Source: Orbilia blumenaviensis
Lineage: Eukaryota > Ascomycota > Orbiliomycetes > Orbiliales > Orbiliaceae
Assembly (NCBI GenBank): GCA_036872755.1
Contig: JAVHNS010000008.1
Span: forward strand, 682,001-746,000
Direction of reading: 5' to 3'
Length of the DNA: 64,000 bases
The notes beneath the pieces were generated by a model. It did no database searches. It was not told the DNA's origin and saw nothing but the letters and a program-made list of their open reading frames with translations. Below are positions 32,629-45,687 of the stretch, piece after piece (position 1 is the stretch's first letter; the number at the start of each line of letters is the position of its first letter). Made by a program: the position numbers and the translations under genes.

Positions 32629-35600
32629 ATGGAGCAAAAGTCAGTACGCTGTAATACGTTGTGCAGCCCCAAGGGTTGGCAATTAGAACTTTTCGATGAA
32701 TGACTATTTCATGGATGATAAGCTTACAGTTTACTACGCCACTGTAGAGTCCACTATCTCCTTACCGCTCTTCAGTCGTCCGAAGAAGGCCCGCGCCGTG
32801 CTGCAGAGGCAGAGTTATTCCAGCTCTACTCCGAAGATAGTAAAAAACCCCACCACCGCCTCTATCACGGAAATTGTTTTCGATATACTATCCGAATAAT
32901 GCCTGAATATATCTGACCACGTTGTCGCACTCAGACTTTCCAATCGCCCTTATCAACATTGCGGCAACTATAGATCTTGATTTCACGGGCAGACAAGCGG
33001 CTATAGTCTACCTACGTTCCTTTATTGATGAAACATGGACACCCCCGTACGATAAATATGCTGGCCCGCCGATTAAAGATGAAATCAAGCACCAAGTCCG
33101 CACATCATTGTTACAGCTACTGTCTGATAAAGAAAGGAAGATAAGAGCCGCTGCCGCTTATTCGGTTTCTAGGATTGCTTCATATGGTTGGTGTTTATAT
33201 GGGCTTAGGCCAAGGCGGTATAGGATGATGTTCTGATGGATTTGTAGATTTTCCGGAAGAATGGCCTTCTCTGCTGCAAGATTTGTTGAACGCTATCCCA
33301 ACTGCGACGGATGAGCAACTCCACGGTCTGCTCAAGGTTCTTACGGGTGAGATAGAGGGTCCGTAGGTTGGTTTTGGAAATTTAGGAGGCTAATCGCTCG
33401 AGTGCTCTAGATCTCGTTGAAGACGGCTTTAGTGAAGATCAGTTTTTCCCGGTTGCCCGCCAACTTGTCGAGGTTCTGCATCATGTTGCTGTTTCCGAAA
33501 ACGTGAGTTTTGTATCCGTGCAGGGTGTATCTGCATTACAACTAAAGAATATAATCTCTAGCGCCCGACAAATATTCGAAGTTTGGCGGTTCAAGCGATA
33601 AGGTCGTGTATCGAGCTTTTGGAGATGGTCAAGGACGGCCATCCAGGCCCAGTCGAACAATTCGCAACAGAAGTCGTCGGAGGCTGGATGTCATTCTTTA
33701 TCCAAATTCTAAAACAGCCGTTCCTACATTTGGCTGATACAAACGTTGAAGAATATAACGGATTAGTTACTCTAAAACTACAATCGTATAAGGTGGGTAT
33801 CTAGTTCTACTTCGGGATTGCGTGGGACTAATAAGGTTGTTACAGACAATCAGCAAAATTGTCAGCGTTTTCGCAAACACTATGACGAAATATATGCCAG
33901 AGCTCTTCGAGGTCACCTGGTCTGAGCTCAATGGAACCACCGAAAGATACGTCAAGGACTTCGTTGTAGGAGATGCCGACGGCCGACTCTCAAACGTGGA
34001 CGGCCTTCCATTCACACTCGATCTTCTTATGCTCGAGGAAGCAGATTTCCTTCAAGTTTGTCTGCGCGCGAAGTCGGTTAAGGAGAAGTTCATGCAAGGT
34101 ATTCAGGCTGATCAGCGGCCGCTTGAACAACTGATTTATACCTCCGTCCTTCTCGCACAAATCACTGGAGAGGACGAGGGGCTCTGGGAGCTTGATTTTA
34201 ATGTTTTCGTGGCTGAGGAGACGGCCATGACTGCTAATTATACGGCAAGGACGGCCGCAGGCGATTTAATGATGGTAAGATAGCCCACATCTCGATCGAC
34301 GGGGAGCACGAAGGCTTACGGGTATGTGGTGTTTAGCGTTTGTGGGATTGGCTACAAAGTCCTGTCCTGGTTTCGCTTGCGAGGTTTGCCGCCCAAGATC
34401 AAGCTAGCTGGAAGACTGCAGAGGCGGCATTCTACCTTCTCGAGCAAGCGATAGAAAATGGAGATGGTGGAAATACATTTGCCCAACTTAATCCCGATAT
34501 TATTTCTGGCATTCTATCGAACCTTGAAAAGGCTTTGACGCATGGTGAGCTGTCGATAGTATTCGCCGAAATCCTATCGAGTTGCTAATGAATCGATAGA
34601 GAATATGTTCTTGCGCGCTCGAGGGTGGTTGCTTGGAAGCAGTTTCACCGGCATAGAGTTGCCTCAATTGTCGGGTTTCCTCAGTAAATTCGTACCGCTC
34701 TGCCTACAAGCTACTTCTGCCGATTCATCCGATGTTGTCAAGATATCTGCTCTTCGGGCGGTTGAAAAGTTCGTCGCTCTTAATTGTGTACCGTGGTGGG
34801 ACAAGCTAACTATTAGTACAGTATCGCGGAAAATACGAATAAGGATGATATTATGCGATTCCAGGTCGATATTGTGATGAGCATCGGCAATTTTCTTTCA
34901 GGCCAATCGCCGGAAGATCGTGAAGAGGGACAGGATACTCTGTCTGTGCTTGCAAATACTCTCAAGGCTACAATAAGAGTCGACCCACGCATTGCTCTTG
35001 ACCCATCGGCTCCGATATTCAAGTTGATACTCATGCTTGGGGAGAGCGGTGCGGCGAATATATACCTTTCGAACCAACTTCAGGAGATCATTGAAGATCT
35101 TACAGACGGCCTTCCGGATGACTTTGTTGGGCTTTGCAATCAGGCAATTCCATTGATTATTGAGATCCTCGACCGGGATACGTATCAAGAAGACAACCCT
35201 TTCACTAATGTGAGTAGATGAACATGTTGCCTCGCTGGAGTTCTATTAACGTTGTGATAGTTGGCTGCCGATCTCCTCAATATTATGCTTCGTGGTGCAC
35301 CGGGATCTTTGCCATCTGGTCTCGTTGCGACGTTGGCTCCTCGTCTCGTTCGGTTCCTTATGATCTCGAGTGAGACACCACTCTTACAGGTAAGTTAATA
35401 CCATGTCCAAACGATGAGATTTTTGAGCTAATATTTTGAAAGGCTGGTGCGGAGTCGCTGAAATCAATCGTCGAAAATGACAATGCCCAGTTATTGCAGT
35501 GGTAAGTTGTTGTTTTACGTTTTTTCTATTAAGTCTTCAGGACACTAATTTTCATTAGGCATGATGAAAATGGCAAGTCAGGGTTGGAGCTGGTACTCCT

Positions 35601-36710
35601 GGTTATTGACCGCCTCCTCGGTCCCGATCTGCCAGATTCAGCTGCTCTTGAAATTGGAGGTTTGGCCGCTGAAATTGTTGAGAAGGTATGTCAGCCTCAG
35701 CCTCCACTCAGCACATTATACTGATATTCGTAATAGGCTGCGCAAGAACTCGGCCCTTATCTTCCAGTCCTCCTCCGAGGTGTTGCCACAAGACTCGCCA
35801 CTGCTGCTGAGCCAAACCTAATTCAGAGTCTCATTGTGGTTTTTGCAAGGCTGGTAATCAAACAACCCAGTGATGTTGTCGAATTCCTCGCTACGAATAC
35901 TATTGGAGATCGGTCTGGACTGCAGGTCGTCCTTTCGGCGTGGCTCGAGAACTCGAGTGTCTTCAGTGGATATTCGGAAATTAGACAGAAGTAAGATTAT
36001 GATAAAAATCTAGAAAGCCTCGAAAGCTAACCAGTGGCTAGTGTTGTTGCTTTGGCAAACCTCTACGCCTTGAACGACCCAAGAGTCGCTGCCGTTTCAG
36101 TGCAGGGTGATCAGATCGTAGAACAGACGACCCGAATAATGACTAGAGCTCAAAGGAAGAATAGTAAGACTACTAAACTCCACCGCGATTCATGAAATAA
36201 CCCACTTGGGAACCTATATTACGGGTACTGATTTACACTTAGATCCAATTCGATATACTTCAGTTTCTGCACCATTGAAGATCATCAAGGTCCTGATTAT
36301 GGAGCTGGGGTCTGGATCGGCTTCGAATTCGACCTGGAAGGTCGACATGGCTGGTACAACAAAAGGGGCTATTGAGGAGCCTGTTGAAGAAGAAGATGGA
36401 GAATGGGAAGACGATGATGATGTTATTGATTTGGGAAGTCATGCGGTCAAGCAGGCTTTGCTGGGGCTTGGCGAGGATACTGAGAGGTCTACTTCAGCAA
36501 TGAGGAGAGGTGGAGATGATGATACACAGGTGAGTACCACTTATTAGCTGCTTGAAATTTCTGGAATATGGCTAAAAATTATTTCGCACATAGGCATTTA
36601 TTGTAAACTTCTTTAGAGAAGCGTCGAATAATAATATCGCAGGATTTAATGAGCTTTATGGGCAGCTTACTGATGACGAGAAGCAGTCGTTATCGAAATT
36701 TGTCGGTTGA
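32629..36710 (+). CDS. KAP114: Importin-beta family nuclear import receptor Kap114 / importin-9
   Basis: HEAT-repeat import receptor for histones, TBP and other cargo, binding Ran-GTP. The start is a short exon ATGGAGCAAAA; after an intron the frame reads TALQSSEEGPRRAAEAELFQ, then LYSED. A second intron leads to FPIALINIAATIDLDFTGRQ and YLRSFIDETWTPPYDKYAGP. HEAT-like exons follow, for example ISKIVSVFANTMTKYMPELF, then FTLDLLMLEEADFLQV and FRARGW-like repeats with LRAVEKFVAL. The importin-9-type acidic insert is EEEDGEWEDDDDVIDL, near the end. The last exon reads AFIVNFFREASNNNIAGFNE and ends at 36710. At least 12 introns are needed. The first two exon joins and one near 34800-34860 are less certain than the rest. 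Confidence 0.84.
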
Positions 36711-37446
36711 ATTCTTTTTGTTTGGGCCAGGGGCTTGTGATGGTGATAATGATAGACGAACTATATGTGGAATATAAGACTAGCGCATGAGCTATGGGGT
36801 CTCTGAATTAAAGACGTCAAGTTTCAATGATTTGATTTGGTTCTGCCACCGTGGCTAAATCTAGTCTAAGAAGGATTTTGTAACAATGGACGTGTCCTAA
36901 AATGAAGGCCCATAGAGGCGACTCAGTACCAAGACAGCATCACAAGTTGTGAAATAATGGTGTAAAGGAAAGTATTGTAGCTAAAACATTGAGTGTATTT
37001 GAGCTAGAGTAGCATTTGGCGCTTTGCCCAACCTGCATCCGACTTTGTTGCATTTCTTTTAAAAATGCCCTATTTCTTGCGTTGTGTATAGCGTTGAAGA
37101 CCTCCTCTGAATGCATATAATATGACGAATGTAAATTCTAAAGCGCGGGCCGCACTAAAATGATCAAAACTAAGTACTTTGGTTCTTAACTAAATACACA
37201 TAAGTACCTGGTACTATAATATTGGTATCTCTCGGATTTATACAATTTGCTAGTATGGAATGCCTACGGCTTCTGCGGTCTGCAAGGCGAATGTCCCAGC
37301 TGAATTCACGTTAAGATATTCTTAATTTGTGAAATAAAGAAGAACTACGGGCCCATGTAGATGATCATATGAGCCGGAGTCGGTTCAAATTGTTTGCCCC
37401 AGGAGAATCGCTATGCAAATGCAATTTAGAGTTCTTGATGCAATGT
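36711..37446. other. Convergent 3' region
   Basis: 735 bp between the KAP114 stop and the end of the AAA-ATPase gene. AT-rich; no gene seen. Confidence 0.4.
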
Positions 37447-40400
37447 CTAGTCGTCTGAGTGGTCATCATCATCACTGCAGCTCCTATATGAGGATTCTTT
37501 TCGTTTTGGCCGATCAGATTCTCTATCGCTGTACTTTCGCCCTCCCTTGTTATTACCTCGGCGGTCCCCACTCTTTTTTGGAGGGGGGGATGCTGACGAA
37601 TGCTCGTCCTCGCTGTCTTTGTAGGAATCTTTCCGTCTGGATCGGCCAGAATCCCTCTCGCCACCATCCTTACGTCCCCCATTGTTATTACTTCGGCGAT
37701 CATTGCCTCTCCTTGGTGGAGGGGATTCTGATTTTTGCGAATATTCATCGTCATCGCGCCTGCTATTGTCTCTTCGCCTGGCCCTCCTGTCATCTGACCC
37801 TCCGTATTGGTCGTTGTAGGCATCTCTCCCTGAAGGCGGTTCTCCATATGTGTCATCCCAAGTATCGCCGTCTCTACTACTATACCTCCGTGAAAGCGGT
37901 GGTGGGCGAGGGTCGTATCTGTTTCCTCCGCCGCGGGGAGGGGGCTGGCTACCATACGGCGGCGTTTTAAACATCGTGGTGTTGGCTCGCTGAGGCTGGC
38001 GATCCTCGTAGTGCCAATCATCTGCACGATAACCACCGCTTTGTGCGAAGTCTCTATCAGTACCGTTGGTTGCAGCTTGCATGTACTGGCTAAACTTCCT
38101 GGTTGCTTCTGCGACCCGTCTAAAGTGGGTGTCGTCAAGGAATGGCGCCGAAGGTCGTCTGCTAGAGGAATCACGTTTTGAATCCGAGTCGCGGACTTTG
38201 AGTTTACCGGTGTCATCGGTTTCTGCCTCCCGTGATTTCTGGGAGTCGGGCGATTGCTTCTTCTGGTAGTCGTAGTTCGCAAGCGAGAACGCGACTTGGA
38301 AAGCATTGCGTATCTGACGTCCGTTCCATCTTTCATGCTCATCCGATATTTCGAAATGATTACTTGCGAAGTCTAAAATACGTCTCCGTTTTATCACTAG
38401 TTTAGGAAGTTTTTCATCAGAAGTTTCCTTGGATGCGATACGTTCTTCTTCCATGGTCTCAAGTCTGGCAATGTTCATCCTGAAAATATCCATAGCCTGA
38501 TTTTTGTCCAGAGGTTCGTAGTAGAGACTCATGTGGATACGGGATTTGAAGGCCTCGTCAAGATGCCCGACTCTGTTAGTGGTAAGGAACAATATTCCAC
38601 TATAGTATTCCAAAACTCTGAGGAACACTATTTCAGATTGCGTTAGTCTTTATAAATTTAAAATTTTCGAACGACACCCAAAACATTGACAATGTAATTA
38701 GGTTCTAATGGAATATACATACCTGAAACGAGTGCATTTCGTTTGAGATCGGATTTTTCACGTCTTGAGAGGAAGATATCTGCTTCATCTAGGAGCAAAA
38801 CACAATCCCAAAGACTGGCAAGTCGGAATATCTCTGTCAAGGAGTTTTCGACTTCCTTGGGTGTAAATCCGAGGTCTCCGCAAGTTATAACGAAGAGTGG
38901 TTTCTGGTTGGATTGCGCCACTGCTTCAGCAGTGGCAGTTTTTCCAACTCCAGGTACGCCATGTAACAAAATAATAAGCCCAGCGCCCTTTCCGAGAATG
39001 AGATCTTGGTTTGTTCGAACTTTTTGGCTTTCCTTTCGGAGTTTATTTTTCTTAAAGTGAGAGTCTACTAAACCCTGTACCAGCTCCTTATAGCCGGATT
39101 TGAGTTTGAGGTCATCGAACGGACTGGTGCTCGAAGATATATCTTTCACATTGGAAACATAGATCTTAGCAAACTTTCGTTCGCGGAGAATATAACAAAA
39201 CAAACGCTGTGGAAGAAGTGCATATTCGTCTTCCGTTATCTCTGGATTTTGTCCGTCCGCAAAGGTGCTGAGAAATCGATTTGATTTGGCATACTCCTCC
39301 TGTCGACGGTCGGCTGGGTCATCGTTACGAATGATGCCTTCGTGGATCTCGTCTCTACCCCCTTTAGCATCGTACCACTCATATATTAGCACCTTGTCGT
39401 GTCCGGTATAGTAACTTGAGTCAACTGATTTGATAGTGCTATGTTCAGGTTTCCAAGAAGGGTTCGACTGTATGGTTTCCGCAAAGTCTACGATGACATC
39501 GCTTTCCACATGTTGCGGTAGGGCGTCCGATTTGTCTTCTTTCGTTAATGTCCACCCTTCGTAGTAGAGATGTCTTTTCTTGATACAATTTTGGTATTTT
39601 TTCCCTCGATCTTTAAGTTCAGACAGAATAAGATCAGGCTGTTTGCAGAACCGTAGGGGGAATGCCGTAAGAGACGTAATATCCTTCTCCCCGACCCATT
39701 GACGTATGTCGAATTCTTTTAGGACCGTCCCGTATCTCTGCCCGTCATAATCGATGCTATACGTTCGTATCGTAAAGTAGTTCCCTCTCGCCGCAATTTG
39801 GGCGGGGCTTTTAATATCATCCGGGTCATCATCGTCTATAGCTGAACATGAGATTCCATACATGATCCATACAGGTTGATGCTGCGTCGTGAATTGCAGT
39901 TGCGCCGCAGCATCGGAGCTTTCTGTTTTGCTTGACGTCGGGGCATTCGAGTTACCAGTCGGGGGCCAGTAGATGTGGTCACCAGGTTTAAATAGATACC
40001 AGAGGTCGCTGAAGCGGATCTTGCGACGGGATGTACCGTTGAATGAGTCGGGGAGGTGCATAAGTTCTTTGTCGACGAATTCGACATAGCATCTTAAGTG
40101 CTCCAATGCTTCAGGGGTATAAGCTTCTGGGTGTTCGATTTTGATTCTCGCGCTATCGTCAACCGGTTCCTCTTCCTCATCCTCTTCCTCATCCTCTTCC
40201 TCATCCTCCTCATCCTCCTCATCTTCCTCTTCAGAATCTTCGCCGACGTCCGCGCCATCCGCATCGAGATCTTTTGATTCCTTCTTTGTTTTCTTTTTGG
40301 CGGGTTGTGCCGCATCTGTAGGCGTTTCCTTTTCGCGAGCCCAATGCTCCTCTAGCATGCTCAGTGCTTTCTTCATATTGGGTTGGCAGCATATAAACGT

Positions 40401-41086
40401 TTTAAAGGGCCTGAAAAAGGTTACCGGTGTAGTTGAATACAAAAAGTCGCATTTACTCATATCCCCCAGGATCTTGAGTACCGGGACAGAGTGTATTCGA
40501 ATTCTTTGAGCCCAACCGTTTGAATTCACATCATCTGTCAAGGGTTGGAGGTTCCTTCTAGCAAATGCATTCTTTCTACGACCTGCTCTTCTAGTCTCTT
40601 CTTTGTGGATTTCTTTGAAGAGGTCGTCGTCGCCCCTAAGAACTTCGATAATGCTGTGTCCATCTTTCGGCGAATACTGATTCTTAAACCTCTCATAGTC
40701 CATGTATTTAACAGTCGGGTTTAACTTGATAGGAGGCGGCTCGATGGTACTTTCAGTACGTTTTGGTCGCGGTTCAGCGGCATCGTCTGCTGTAGGCGAA
40801 GGGGGTTCAGCCGGGTGTGGGGGCACCGGCGGGGTATCCGTACATACTTCCAACTCTGGAAATACTATATGTATAGTTCTATGCGTTAGTACCTAAACAG
40901 GATATAGGCTTCTTCGTCTGAATAAACGGATTGGCGATTGAATGATGTATTCCTGGATAAAAATTTACCTTCCCTATCCACTGGTGAGGTTGGGTCGATG
41001 TCCTCAGCAGACTTCTGTATAATTTCCTCTGGCTGTGAGGGAGATGGGCTCCCTGGCCGCGGGCTCACTGACAGTAAGCTCGGCAT
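37447..41086 (-). CDS. AAA-family ATPase with N-terminal domain of unknown function and RS-like charged tail
   Basis: A fungal single-AAA ATPase of unknown substrate. Exon 1 starts MPSLLSVSPRPGSPSPSQPE. A 108-nt intron (GTAAAT..CATATAG with a perfect TACTAAC) restores VFPELEVCTDTPPVPPHPAE. The N-terminal region has a long Asp/Glu run (EDEEDEEEDEEEDEEEE) and a conserved block near LWYLFKPGDHIYWPP typical of this fungal family. The AAA core has Walker A GVPGVGKTATAEAVA, Walker B CVLLLDEADIFLSRR and, after a second intron with a GACTAAC branch, the sensor region FLTTNRVGHLDEAFKSRIHM. The arginine-finger position is likely within SRIH. The C-terminus is low-complexity and rich in R, S, D, E and P (RRDNSRRDDDEYSQKSES), ending HSDD at 37447. 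The N-terminal family is common in filamentous fungi; a remodelling role is inferred only. Confidence 0.82.
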
Positions 41087-43165
41087 TTTGACGCACCGAT
41101 ACTGACTCTGCTAACTGTATTGAACAACGACGTTAGTGAATGATTTCCAGTTGACTTGGATAACCAACTAAGATTTCTATTATATTAGCGCACCTGAATT
41201 GACAATACGGAATGTGTGATGTTAACGTTGAATGATAGTTTTCGTCTCGAGGATGTCCCAATAGCCTTTTGAATGTTACAACCACGGGTCCTAGATTCGA
41301 ATTTTTAAACAAAAGGCTCTGCCTAAGGTTGTGTATTTAACAAGTCTGCATGTAATGGAAACCGACCGGTGAACTTTAAATACAGCTTTGACCGCGCATG
41401 CCGTTGCAGGTGAGCTGTTCAAGTAGGTTCACTTGCAAGTGGGGCTCAAGCTTCAGAAGCATGGAGCTCTGGCGGGGTTATATCAGAAACCTGTGCTTTT
41501 TCCTTGGCTCTGGCAGGGTGGCCAGGTTCCCATTACATGCACAATGCACAATTAATGCACGCACTAGTAGGAGGCGTCTCTCGGGTCAGCAGGATCGATC
41601 CGTTAGCCTTGCGATTGGAGTCCAGTGTCGATCAGCATCCTATAGAAAATGCGGGTATCGATTCCATGTGGATATTCTATAGATTACGGCAAGGTATCTT
41701 GAGGAAGGTACGACTTATGTATCTACGTATGGAGGGGGCGCAGTTCAGCCGTAATTTTTTTTTTTTTTTTGGCATAGCCATATTCTTAACCCTTGCAGAA
41801 TCGTAACCAGATTTGACGACATACCGAAGTTATCTTGTATATACATTGCATTTTCATCTTGTACTATATATCTATACGGTGCACACCGAACCTCATGGAT
41901 ACCCTGACATAAATCGCCAATTTTCCTGCGTCCCTGCGCCTGCCTCATAAATCGTATCTAGCATGCGTGTGCCTATGCATATGCTTTTGAACAGATTCGT
42001 ACTACCAAGGATTGGTATATTCCTGTTACCCAAAAGATTATCACCTAGCTAGCTTAGGTGTTTAGTACCAATAGCTATGCATGAAAACTATATTGTTGCA
42101 ATCATTTCGGACCTATTATCGTACAACCATCCGTGAACTGGGTCTATTTCAAAAGCTGAAACCTTTAGTGGCATATGTATGCGAATTAACAGTTGAGAAA
42201 ATTTAAATTTAAGAGACAAGCCTCGCTTCTTGACCCCTCTTAGCGGGACGTATCGCACGGGTGCGAGACCAACCGGCCGGATAGTGCGAATTCGGATTTT
42301 AACGTTTTTCTATGCCGCTTTAGGACCTTGCATAGCTATAGCTTGTGGTTCCGTACTTATTCATATTCGAATTTAGTTTACGTGCGTACTATAATACCAC
42401 TATAATAGAAAAATAAAAATAGCAAATTAGAACGTCGAGGGAAAAGAAACCAACGAAATTACTGGCCCCGCACTTCAAGCGGCCGGCAGCCTACAGGGCG
42501 CTCAGTTTACAAATGAAGTGTGAAAGCTGACACATTTTCCTCGTTTAAACTTTAAACCTCTGTGAATATAACGCACGTGCACCACCATACCTCGTTTCTG
42601 CGATGAGAGCCTGCAATGGCAGATGCTGCATTGCATGCGCATACTAGCAAACCAGTTGACTTGAACCTTTCAGTTATCATTTACTCTTGTTCTTAAGATC
42701 TTGAGTCGCTTAGGCTGTCCAAAATGGCTCACGGTTATTACCCCTCCCCACGCACGGCTTGATTTTGCTAAGGATGCAAAATATTATGCAGATAGTCGCA
42801 GGATCCAAGTTTTTTTTGGGGGTGCATTCGGCATGCATATGCTCGCCTTATGTAAAACCAGGATCGGGGAGGGGTTATGCCTCTTGAGTTTCAGGTGGTG
42901 GGTTCCACGGCGCACCGATTCACCGGTGAGGCCGGCAGGCCTCTCAGCCCCGCATAACCCAGCCAAGCAAGCATGCGTCGGCCTAACTCAAGCGGCCATC
43001 AGACCAGATTTGCTGAATATCGAGGCGAATGCTGGGCTCCTGTTCTTTTAATTATCAGTGGTTTTTCGTATACTTGTCTGCAATCAGAGTGAAGGTAATT
43101 AATTCCGTTACGGGACTCGCACGCGGGCGTAATATTATTTGGTTCCTACGTGAGGTATATGCAAC
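41087..43165. other. Accessory intergenic gap
   Basis: 2.1 kb, AT-rich in part. Plus-strand frames at 41398-41806 and 42701-43051 have no motif. A T13 run lies near 41757-41769. No transposon coding sequence is visible. Confidence 0.4.
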
Positions 43166-45687
43166 ATGAACAACACAGAAACGCAGCGGTGCGTCGAGAT
43201 CACGGTCTCAAGCTTTATCGACAATGAAATGCCGAAAGTACACCCAGCTTTCCGGAACCCATCGCGGTTTGACAACCAGACGGCCCAGCGGAAGCTGCAG
43301 CCCGCGTTTAGGTATGTATTAAATAATTTCTCTTGTTGAACACGGTCGTAGTAATCTTCCTTAAGGGTACTGGGTATTTTCTAATATAATTTCCCCTTAA
43401 TTACCATCCGGAACTATAGTGTCCTCGAGAAGCTGTTACGTGAGAAATTCCAGTCAAGATATGGGATACAAGACCAAGATCTTTCGCTAGCAGATATACT
43501 TGAGCGGTTGGATGCTGCTAGTAATCAAAATGCTGGGGAATCGAGTATAATTCGCAAGGCGTGGTTAGGCCTTGGCGACAGATCGGAAAAATTGAAAGCA
43601 TGGCTTGAACTTATTCCCGAAGACTATGGACTAAATATAGTGAAGGCGGGGTTTGGGATTATACTTGAGGTATGAAGAATTCGAACCCACGTATATATGT
43701 TTGTGAGGGATGTAGCTTGTCCGAGGATGATGCGACGGGAGCTAGCTAAAAAGCGACATCTTAAGGAAACACCCGCTAATTTAAATATATGATATACGTA
43801 GATGGCAAATGAATCTGCAAAAAACAGAGACAAGATCAATGATACCATTAGCAAAGTTTTTGGTATAGTCTCCGAGATTGAGATCAATGCGGAAGCTCTT
43901 GACTGGGACAAAGTCATCCGAGAAAGCGCATTGGATCTATTTGGCATCATAGCAGATATACTCACAGAGCTTCTCAAACTTGTGCCTGCGGACCGACAAA
44001 GTCCTGAAGATAACCGTTCTTCTTCTTCGAATTCTTCGAATTCTAAGTCTAAGAGCTCTAAGACCAGTTCTCTTTTTCACTCTATAGCCCCGAAGACGAC
44101 AAGATCCAGTAGACATGAGATCGAGAGGATATCAGAAAATTTGGAAGATTTACTGGCGATGACCGAACGAAAGGCAACACGTTTACATTCTCGTATTGGC
44201 AGTCGGCGCGACAAAACAATTATGGATATTCATAAGTTAACCTTAGAAGAGAAACGGGAAAGCTCAGCGATTCGATATAACACACAAAGCATCGACACTC
44301 GGTCCAAGAAAATGGACCAGAACATGGAGAAGATGAGCGGAGTACTCGATCAGGCCACAGCAAATGTAAAGCACATTAGTGAGGCAATGGAGCAACAGGG
44401 GACAGAATTGAAGAGCGTTAAAGCTACTCTGGAAAGATACGAAGAGATGTTTCGTGAGAATACTGCGAACGTTTCAAAAAGGAAAATGGGGTTCCTGATG
44501 GATGGTAAACTGCAGCAGGAAGATTTGGAGTCGATTGCAGAGCTTTTCTTCGCTAAACATGCGAGAAGTAGTATATTTACAGTGCTCACCGATCAAATTA
44601 AAAAACGTGAGCGGACAGCTGGTCAATTTCCTACCCCTCTCGGGTTCGATAGAAATGCTGACAAGGTGAATACTTAGAAATTATCGCTAGTACTGAGAGC
44701 CAGACTTCAGCAATACTACGGAAACTCGGGAATTCAGAGCCACTCCTTCCGCTGAAAGGGTTTATCATGCTCCTGGCTTCGAGAAAATACGCTGATGGTG
44801 CAAAACCTAGTACTTATGATATAAAGGCCGTCTTGGCTCAACCGCACCAGGATCTCAAGAGTATTCTCACCAGGGTCCAGGATTTTGACGCAAAATGTCA
44901 AAGCCAAGCGCAATCAATGATACAAAACCAAAGATTCCTGACATGGATGACGAGTCAGAAGTCCGATATCTTGCTCGTGGATGGGAACCTCCCATCGTCG
45001 GCATCAGACAATCTCTCAGCAATGTCCCTATTCAGCGCAACATTCGCAATAAGTATGGTATCCGTTCGACCTGATGATGTGTTTGTGCAATTCTTCTGCG
45101 GGTTGCATACCGCAGCCAACAGGGATTGGTTTTATGGCCCTAGTGGGCTGGTGCGGTCTCTTATTCTTCAGCTCGTAAGGGCTCTGGATCAGAGAAATGA
45201 CCCGGACCTATCTTTTATCGACTCGAACGAATACATTCAGGGTTTAGAAGAACATGATCTTGTTATCCTCTGCTCCACAGTTGAGAAGCTGGTCATACAG
45301 TTCCCTCCGGGGACAAATATCTTTTGTGTCATTGATGGGATTTCAGTCTACGACAAAGAATACCAAGGTTTATTCTGGAGCATGAAGTTCGTTCTTAGCC
45401 GACTTCAGGATATCGTTCGGAACGAGGGCTTGGAAACAAATTTCAAGATATTGTGTACCACGCCTGGGAGGAGTACCCTGAAAATGAAGGGATTGGTTGA
45501 GTTGGAGTGTCATATTAATTTGAGCTCGAACAATCTGAACGCAGGCGAGATCAACGAGTACACACTCCGGACGGGCCTGCCAAGGTCTGCTCCGCCGTCG
45601 AGGCCGCGAACACCGAATGGTATCTGGGAGCAGGAAAATTGTCCTGATAGCAGAGGGTCCGGGTCTAGGCGGAGTTATTTGCAATGA
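43166..45687 (+). CDS. NLR-related fungal protein: helical N-terminal domain plus P-loop-region-like C-terminal part
   Basis: A fungal protein of the kind found as N-terminal parts of STAND/NLR receptors. Exon 1 starts MNNTETQRCVEITVSSFIDN. Introns lead to VLEKLLREKFQSRYGIQDQD, and later to MANESAKNRDKINDTISKVF. The middle reads DWDKVIRESALDLFGIIADI, with a Ser/Asn/Lys linker and a long coiled region (SKKMDQNMEKMSGVLDQATA). The frame appears to break at 44677, but a 56-nt intron (44622-44677, GTCAAT..CTTAG with a CTGAC branch) restores reading as EIIASTESQTSAILRKLGNS. The C-terminal part has RFLTWMTSQKSDILLVDGNL and VQFFCGLHTAANRDWFYGPS, then GLVRSLILQLVRAL, a pattern shared with many fungal domain-of-unknown-function proteins. 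There is no canonical Walker A, so nucleotide binding is not shown. About 750 aa. It stops at 45687 without a repeat domain. Confidence 0.68.
44622..44677 (+). other. 56-nt intron mimicking a frame break
   Basis: GTCAAT at the 5' end, CTGAC near 44658-44662 and CTTAG at the 3' end. Removal joins RTA to EIIAST in one frame, whereas the unspliced frame ends in TAG at 44675-44677. The 5' site is weak (GTCAAT), so RNA evidence would be useful. Confidence 0.65.

Noticed and set aside
40141..40509. Plus-strand frame with a long Ser run
   Set aside because: It is the reverse of the Asp/Glu run of the AAA ATPase gene.
42701..43051. 116-codon plus-strand frame
   Set aside because: No recognisable domain, and an overlapping frame on the other strand is similar in quality.
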